A DNA stretch of 64,000 nt, taken from contig NZ_QLZQ01000001.1 in assembly GCF_003289925.1 (NCBI RefSeq), positions 992,001-1,056,000 on the forward strand. Direction: 5' to 3'. Numbering within the stretch: the stretch's first letter is position 1; every line of letters begins with the position of its first letter. Shown piece by piece: positions 60,316 through 64,000 of the stretch. The position numbers and the translations under genes are program-made. Below the pieces are notes generated by a model. That model saw only the letters and a program-made list of their open reading frames with translations, searched no databases and was not told the origin of the DNA. The DNA comes from Planococcus maitriensis (GTDB lineage Bacteria; Bacillota; Bacilli; Bacillales_A; Planococcaceae).

Positions 60316-61968
60316 ATGAAGTCATTAAACGGAGTGAAATTCGCTGAAATGGTGCAGATGGGCGCGCATCATCTTTACCAGAACGCGGATTATGTAGATG
60401 CATTGAACGTCTTCCCAGTGCCGGACGGCGATACTGGGACGAACATGAATTTATCGATGACATCCGGCGCAAAAGAAACGGAATCCCAAGCGCAAGAGCA
60501 TATCGGGAAAACAGCAAGCGCTTTATCGAAGGGCTTGCTGATGGGCGCACGCGGCAATTCCGGCGTCATACTATCCCAATTGTTCCGCGGATTTGGCAAA
60601 TTCATCGCGGATGAGCCTGAACTGTCATCGAAAAAATTGGCGGAAGCCTTGCAGCACGGCGTGGAAACCGCCTATAAAGCGGTCATGAAGCCCGTAGAAG
60701 GCACTATCCTGACGGTCGCCAAAGATGCGGCGGCTAAAGGCATGAGCCTGGCAGAGAGCGAAGAAGATATCATTATGCTGTTCGAAGCAGTCGTCACTGA
60801 AGCGAAAGCATCACTCGAGAGAACGCCGGACCTGTTGCCGGTTTTGAAGGAAGTCGGTGTCGTCGACAGCGGCGGGCAGGGCCTTGTCTACGTCTACGAA
60901 GGCTTCCTTGCCTCATTGAAAGGTGAAGCTTTGCCGGAGAAACATGTCGACAATTCGATGGATGAACTGGTCAGTGCGGAGCACCACAAGAACATCGCGG
61001 GCTTCATGAACACGGAAGATATCGAATTCGGCTATTGCACGGAGTTCATGGTCAAATTCGAAGACGGCAAACGCTCTTTCAATGAAGCCGAGTTCCGTAC
61101 GGACTTGAGCGCTTACGGCGATTCCCTTCTGGTCATTTCAGATGACGAGATCGCGAAAATCCATATCCACTCCGAAGAACCGGGGAAAGTCCTTACATAC
61201 GGCCAGGAATACGGAAGCCTGATCAGCATGAAGATCGAAAACATGCGCCAGCAGCACACCGATATTGTCGGTGAGGACCATAAAAAGACTGCTTCAACAG
61301 AAGAGGCGAAGCATCCTTATGCCATCGTCACGGTAGCGATGGGCGAAGGCGTAGCGGAATTGCTCCGCTCGATCGGCGCTTCCTATGTAATCGAAGGCGG
61401 CCAGACGATGAATCCATCCACGGAAGATATTGTCAATGCGGTCCGTTCGATCGGCGCGGAGCGCGTGCTGATCTTGCCGAACAACAAAAACATCATCATG
61501 GCAGCGGAACAAGCGGCAGAGCTTCTTGATATCGAAGCAGCCGTCGTTCCTACAAAAGATGTCCCGCAAGGCATGTCTGCTCTGCTCGCTTTCAACCCGG
61601 AAGCCCCTGTTGCGGACAATCAGCAAGCGATGGGCGATGCGATCAAGCATGTCAAGTCTGGATCGGTCACTTTCGCGGTGCGTGATACTTCAATCGACGG
61701 TGTCTCCATCAAGAAAGACGATTTCATGGGGATTTCCGAAGGCAAGATTGTCGTGTCGGATGAAAGCCTCGAAAAAGTTACAGAAGAACTATGCAAAAAG
61801 CTGGTCGATGCAGATGCAGAGATCGTCACGATACTCTTCGGCGAAGACGTCACTGAATCGGATGCCGAAAAACTCGGCGCATTCATCGAATCATTGAACG
61901 GCGAGGTCGAAGTGGAAATCCACAACGGCAAGCAGCCGCTCTATCCATATATCTTGGCAGTTGAATGA
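60316..61968 (+). CDS. fakA: Fatty acid kinase subunit FakA (DAK2/DegV-linked, YloV)
   Basis: 550 residues: N-terminal DhaL/DAK2 ATP domain with NVFPVPDGDTGTNMNLSM (about 31-48), GARGNSGVILSQLFRG (about 77-92) and DSGGQGLVY, a middle domain, and a C-terminal FakB-binding part. FakA phosphorylates fatty acids held by FakB proteins; no fakB gene is in the window. The ribosome site is GAGGAGGAAA. A terminator follows. Confidence 0.93.
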   Translation: MKSLNGVKFAEMVQMGAHHLYQNADYVDALNVFPVPDGDTGTNMNLSMTSGAKETESQAQEHIGKTASALSKGLLMGARGNSGVILSQLFRGFGKFIADEPELSSKKLAEALQHGVETAYKAVMKPVEGTILTVAKDAAAKGMSLAESEEDIIMLFEAVVTEAKASLERTPDLLPVLKEVGVVDSGGQGLVYVYEGFLASLKGEALPEKHVDNSMDELVSAEHHKNIAGFMNTEDIEFGYCTEFMVKFEDGKRSFNEAEFRTDLSAYGDSLLVISDDEIAKIHIHSEEPGKVLTYGQEYGSLISMKIENMRQQHTDIVGEDHKKTASTEEAKHPYAIVTVAMGEGVAELLRSIGASYVIEGGQTMNPSTEDIVNAVRSIGAERVLILPNNKNIIMAAEQAAELLDIEAAVVPTKDVPQGMSALLAFNPEAPVADNQQAMGDAIKHVKSGSVTFAVRDTSIDGVSIKKDDFMGISEGKIVVSDESLEKVTEELCKKLVDADAEIVTILFGEDVTESDAEKLGAFIESLNGEVEVEIHNGKQPLYPYILAVE

Positions 61969-61972
61969 CAAT

Positions 61973-62016
61973 AAGCGGAGGCCCCCGGGAACAAGACGAA
62001 GGGCTTCCGCTTTTTT
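61973..62016 (+). terminator. Terminator after fakA
   Basis: AAGCGGAGGCCC pairs with GGGCTTCCGCTT (one mismatch) around a 16-base loop, then six T. Confidence 0.85.
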
Positions 62017-62039
62017 ATTTTGGCAAAATAGAAAAGCAC

Positions 62040-62064
62040 ATTGCGATATATAAAATATCGCAAT
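62040..62064. repeat. 25-bp palindrome upstream of sdaAB
   Basis: ATTGCGATAT (62040-62049) and ATATCGCAAT (62055-62064) are perfect inverted repeats with a 5-bp AT-only centre. It has the form of a repressor operator but lies about 65 bp upstream of the promoter -35. No T run follows, so it is not a terminator. Confidence 0.6.
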
Positions 62065-62130
62065 GAAGGAAGAGCTGCCGCTTGTAGCGGAAATCCCCAC
62101 GGTTAAGACAATGTATGCGCTTTATTATCT

Positions 62131-62159
62131 TTGTTTCCTTGGCGCATTTCATGTAAAAT
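62131..62159 (+). promoter_or_regulatory. Probable promoter of sdaAB-sdaAA
   Basis: TTGTTT (62131-62136), a 17-bp spacer, TAAAAT (62154-62159), 35 bp before the sdaAB start. Confidence 0.5.
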
Positions 62160-62194
62160 GAAATTATACGAGACGGAAAGTGAGGGGTTTGGAC

Positions 62195-62857
62195 ATGAAG
62201 TTCAAATCTGTTTTTGATATAATCGGCCCGGTAATGATCGGGCCATCATCATCACACACTGCGGGGGCGGCACGCATCGGCAGGGTGGCACGCGATTTGT
62301 TCGGCAGGCAGCCGAAGTGGGCAAAGATCCATTTATATGGTTCTTTCGCTGAAACTTACAAAGGGCATTCGACCGATGTAGCGATCGTCGGCGGGTTGTT
62401 GGATTATGATACATTTGATGAACGCATCAAAACCGCTTTTGAAGAAGCGGAAAAACTCGGCTTGGATTATGAATTCATTCCCGAAACGGGTCATGTCGAC
62501 CATCCGAATACGGCGCGCATCGTCATCGGGGATGAAAAATCCGAAATGTCGATGATGGGGATTTCCATCGGCGGGGGCAAGATCGAGATTACGGAACTGA
62601 ATGGTTTCCCGCTCAGGCTGTCGGGCAATCACCCGGCCATCCTCGTCGTCCATGATGACCGCTCGGGCTGTATCGCGAATGTAGCGAATTGTTTATATAA
62701 ATACGATATCAACATCGGCCATATGGAAGTATCCCGCAAAGAGCGCGGGGACATGGCCTTGATGGTCATCGAAGTCGATCAGACGGTAGATGTAGAAGTA
62801 ATGGGCGAATTGCGCGAGTTGCCGAACATTACGCAAGTCACACGCATCGCCGACTAA
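62195..62857 (+). CDS. sdaAB: L-serine dehydratase, iron-sulfur type, beta subunit
   Basis: 220 residues: N-terminal catalytic-type domain with GPVMIGPSSSHTAGAARIG (about 11-29) and a C-terminal ACT domain (about 148-220; HPAILVVHDDRSGCIANVA) that may bind serine. It joins SdaAA to turn L-serine into pyruvate and ammonia. The start at 62195 follows GAGGGG by 7 bp; the frame is open to 62180 over the ribosome site. Confidence 0.95.
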   Translation: MKFKSVFDIIGPVMIGPSSSHTAGAARIGRVARDLFGRQPKWAKIHLYGSFAETYKGHSTDVAIVGGLLDYDTFDERIKTAFEEAEKLGLDYEFIPETGHVDHPNTARIVIGDEKSEMSMMGISIGGGKIEITELNGFPLRLSGNHPAILVVHDDRSGCIANVANCLYKYDINIGHMEVSRKERGDMALMVIEVDQTVDVEVMGELRELPNITQVTRIAD

Positions 62858-62873
62858 ACTGGAGGTAAGAGAA

Positions 62874-63773
62874 ATGGATGTTCTATTCCGAAATGTTAGG
62901 GAGCTCGTCGAACGGGCAGAAAAAGAAGGCAAGCTCATTTCCGAGATCATGATCGAACAGGAGATGCTCATCACGGACCGTTCACGGGAAGATATCATGC
63001 AGCAGATGGAGCGCAATTTGACTGTCATGGAAGAAGCGGTCGAAAAAGGCTTGCAAGGCGTTCATTCCGTTTCCGGTTTGACCGGTGGCGACGCAGTGCT
63101 TCTCCAAAAATACATGCAGCAAGGCAATAGCCTGTCCGGCGATCTGTTGCTCGATGCCGTCAGCAAAGCCGTTGCGACCAATGAAGTGAACGCGGCGATG
63201 GGCACGATCTGCGCGACGCCGACCGCAGGATCCGCAGGGGTTGTCCCGGGCACCTTGTTTGCCGTCAAGAATAAATTGAACCCGACGCGTGAACAGATGA
63301 TCCGTTATCTGTTCACATCCGGAGCATTCGGCTTTGTCGTGGCCAATAACGCCTCGATTTCTGGAGCTGCTGGTGGATGCCAAGCGGAAGTCGGCTCTGC
63401 AGCGGCAATGGCTTCTGCTGCCATCATTGAAATGGCAGGGGGCACGCCTCAGCAAAGTTCTGAAGCTTTTGCCATTACCTTGAAGAATATGCTCGGTCTA
63501 GTCTGCGACCCTGTGGCGGGGCTCGTGGAAGTGCCATGCGTGAAGCGCAATGCAATGGGTGCATCCAATGCGGTTGTTGCCGCCGATATGGCGCTCGCTG
63601 GTGTCACCAGCCGCATCCCGTGCGACGAAGTCATCAGCGCCATGTTCGAAATCGGGCAAGCAATGCCTAGCGCGTTCCGCGAAACGGCAAAAGGCGGATT
63701 GGCTGCGACACCGACCGGCAAATGGCTAGAATCAAAAATTTTCGGCGGGTCGGTAGTCGGCAGTGGACAATAA
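62874..63773 (+). CDS. sdaAA: L-serine dehydratase, iron-sulfur type, alpha subunit
   Basis: 299 residues. The conserved cysteines for the [4Fe-4S] cluster are in GLVCDPVAGLVEVPCVKRN (about 202-220) and one near the C-terminus (SRIPCDEV), with TPTAGSAGVVPG in the core. Partner of SdaAB, 16 bp downstream of it, after GGAGGTAAG. Overlaps the recG start by 10 bp. Confidence 0.95.
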   Translation: MDVLFRNVRELVERAEKEGKLISEIMIEQEMLITDRSREDIMQQMERNLTVMEEAVEKGLQGVHSVSGLTGGDAVLLQKYMQQGNSLSGDLLLDAVSKAVATNEVNAAMGTICATPTAGSAGVVPGTLFAVKNKLNPTREQMIRYLFTSGAFGFVVANNASISGAAGGCQAEVGSAAAMASAAIIEMAGGTPQQSSEAFAITLKNMLGLVCDPVAGLVEVPCVKRNAMGASNAVVAADMALAGVTSRIPCDEVISAMFEIGQAMPSAFRETAKGGLAATPTGKWLESKIFGGSVVGSGQ

Positions 63774-64000
63774 AGCACCCGTCTCTTCATTGAAGGGGGT
63801 CGGGAAGCAAGCGGCTGAAACCTTACGGGACATGAAGATCGAAAGTCTGGAAGACTTGATCATGACCTTCCCGTATCGCCACGAGGATTTCCAGCTCAAA
63901 GATCTGGCTGAAACGCCCCATAATGAACGGGTAACGGTGGAGGGAAGGGTCGAAAATGAGCCTTCCGTCCTTTTTTTAGGGAAAAATAAATCACGGACGA
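63764..64000 (+). CDS. recG: ATP-dependent DNA helicase RecG, 3' end outside window
   Basis: The first 79 codons are visible. After a GTG start at 63764, the residues include VSSLKGVGKQAAETL and FPYRHEDFQLKDL, followed by ERVTVEGRVENEPS, the wedge-domain start of RecG. RecG reverses stalled forks and processes recombination intermediates. Position after sdaAA matches Bacillus. The start lies inside sdaAA. Confidence 0.92.

Overview
The window is a continuous stretch of the conserved core chromosome of a Gram-positive Bacillales bacterium, most likely a Planococcus or close relative in the Planococcaceae. Gene order follows the Bacillus subtilis ylbL-to-recG backbone almost gene for gene. The spore genes interleaved there in Bacillus (spoVD, spoVE, spoIIGA-sigE-sigG, spoVM) are absent, while bacillithiol synthesis (bshC), Bacillus-type PyrR attenuation, an ileS T-box and RemA are present. 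This fits a non-sporulating, moderate-GC coccus. The genus is an inference from gene content and protein flavour. I saw no rRNA, tRNA, CRISPR array, prophage, insertion sequence or defence locus.

Layout. 1-3.1 kb: ylbL-type protease (cut by the left edge), tmcAL on the minus strand, yceD-rpmF. 3.1-7.2 kb: a crotonase gene and a three-gene acyl-CoA carboxylase (biotin carboxylase, carrier, carboxyltransferase) with a good CcpA site at its promoter. 7.3-10.2 kb: panE-like reductase, DUF3397 membrane protein, bshC. 10.3-22.1 kb: division and cell-wall cluster mraZ-rsmH-ftsL-pbpB-mraY-murD-divIB-ylxW-ylxX-sbp-ftsA-ftsZ. 22.3-28.4 kb: ylmE-sepF-ylmG-ylmH-divIVA, then the T-box-controlled ileS. 28.4-29.8 kb: lspA and a RluD-type pseudouridine synthase. 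29.8-41.5 kb: complete de novo UMP operon pyrR-pyrP-pyrB-pyrC-carA-carB-pyrK-pyrD-pyrF-pyrE with two PyrR attenuators. 41.5-45.1 kb: a small accessory patch (D-serine dehydratase, a VOC protein, a two-gene polar amino-acid uptake system without its ATPase). 45.1-59.5 kb: rqcH (minus strand), then remA-gmk-rpoZ-coaBC-priA-def-fmt-rsmB-prpC-prkC-rsgA-rpe-thiN. 59.5-64 kb: rpmB (minus strand), an Asp23-family gene, fakA, the two-subunit L-serine dehydratase, and the first 79 codons of recG.

How the genes work together. The mraZ-to-divIVA block makes cell-wall precursors (MraY, MurD), the division synthase and its partners (PBP2B, FtsL, DivIB) and the Z-ring with its anchors (FtsZ, FtsA, SepF, DivIVA). 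The remA-to-thiN block mixes nucleotide and cofactor synthesis, replication restart, translation start and the PrkC/PrpC kinase-phosphatase pair that senses cell wall. The pyr operon is self-regulated through PyrR. D- and L-serine dehydratases both feed pyruvate.

I found no convincing new biological system. The points most worth checking are regulatory (a cre box, MraZ boxes, nested inverted repeats before panE, a 25-bp palindrome upstream of sdaAB, a hairpin over the -35 of the ylmE operon) and genes missing from their usual places (murE, murG, murB, rlmN, ylmD, an ABC ATPase).
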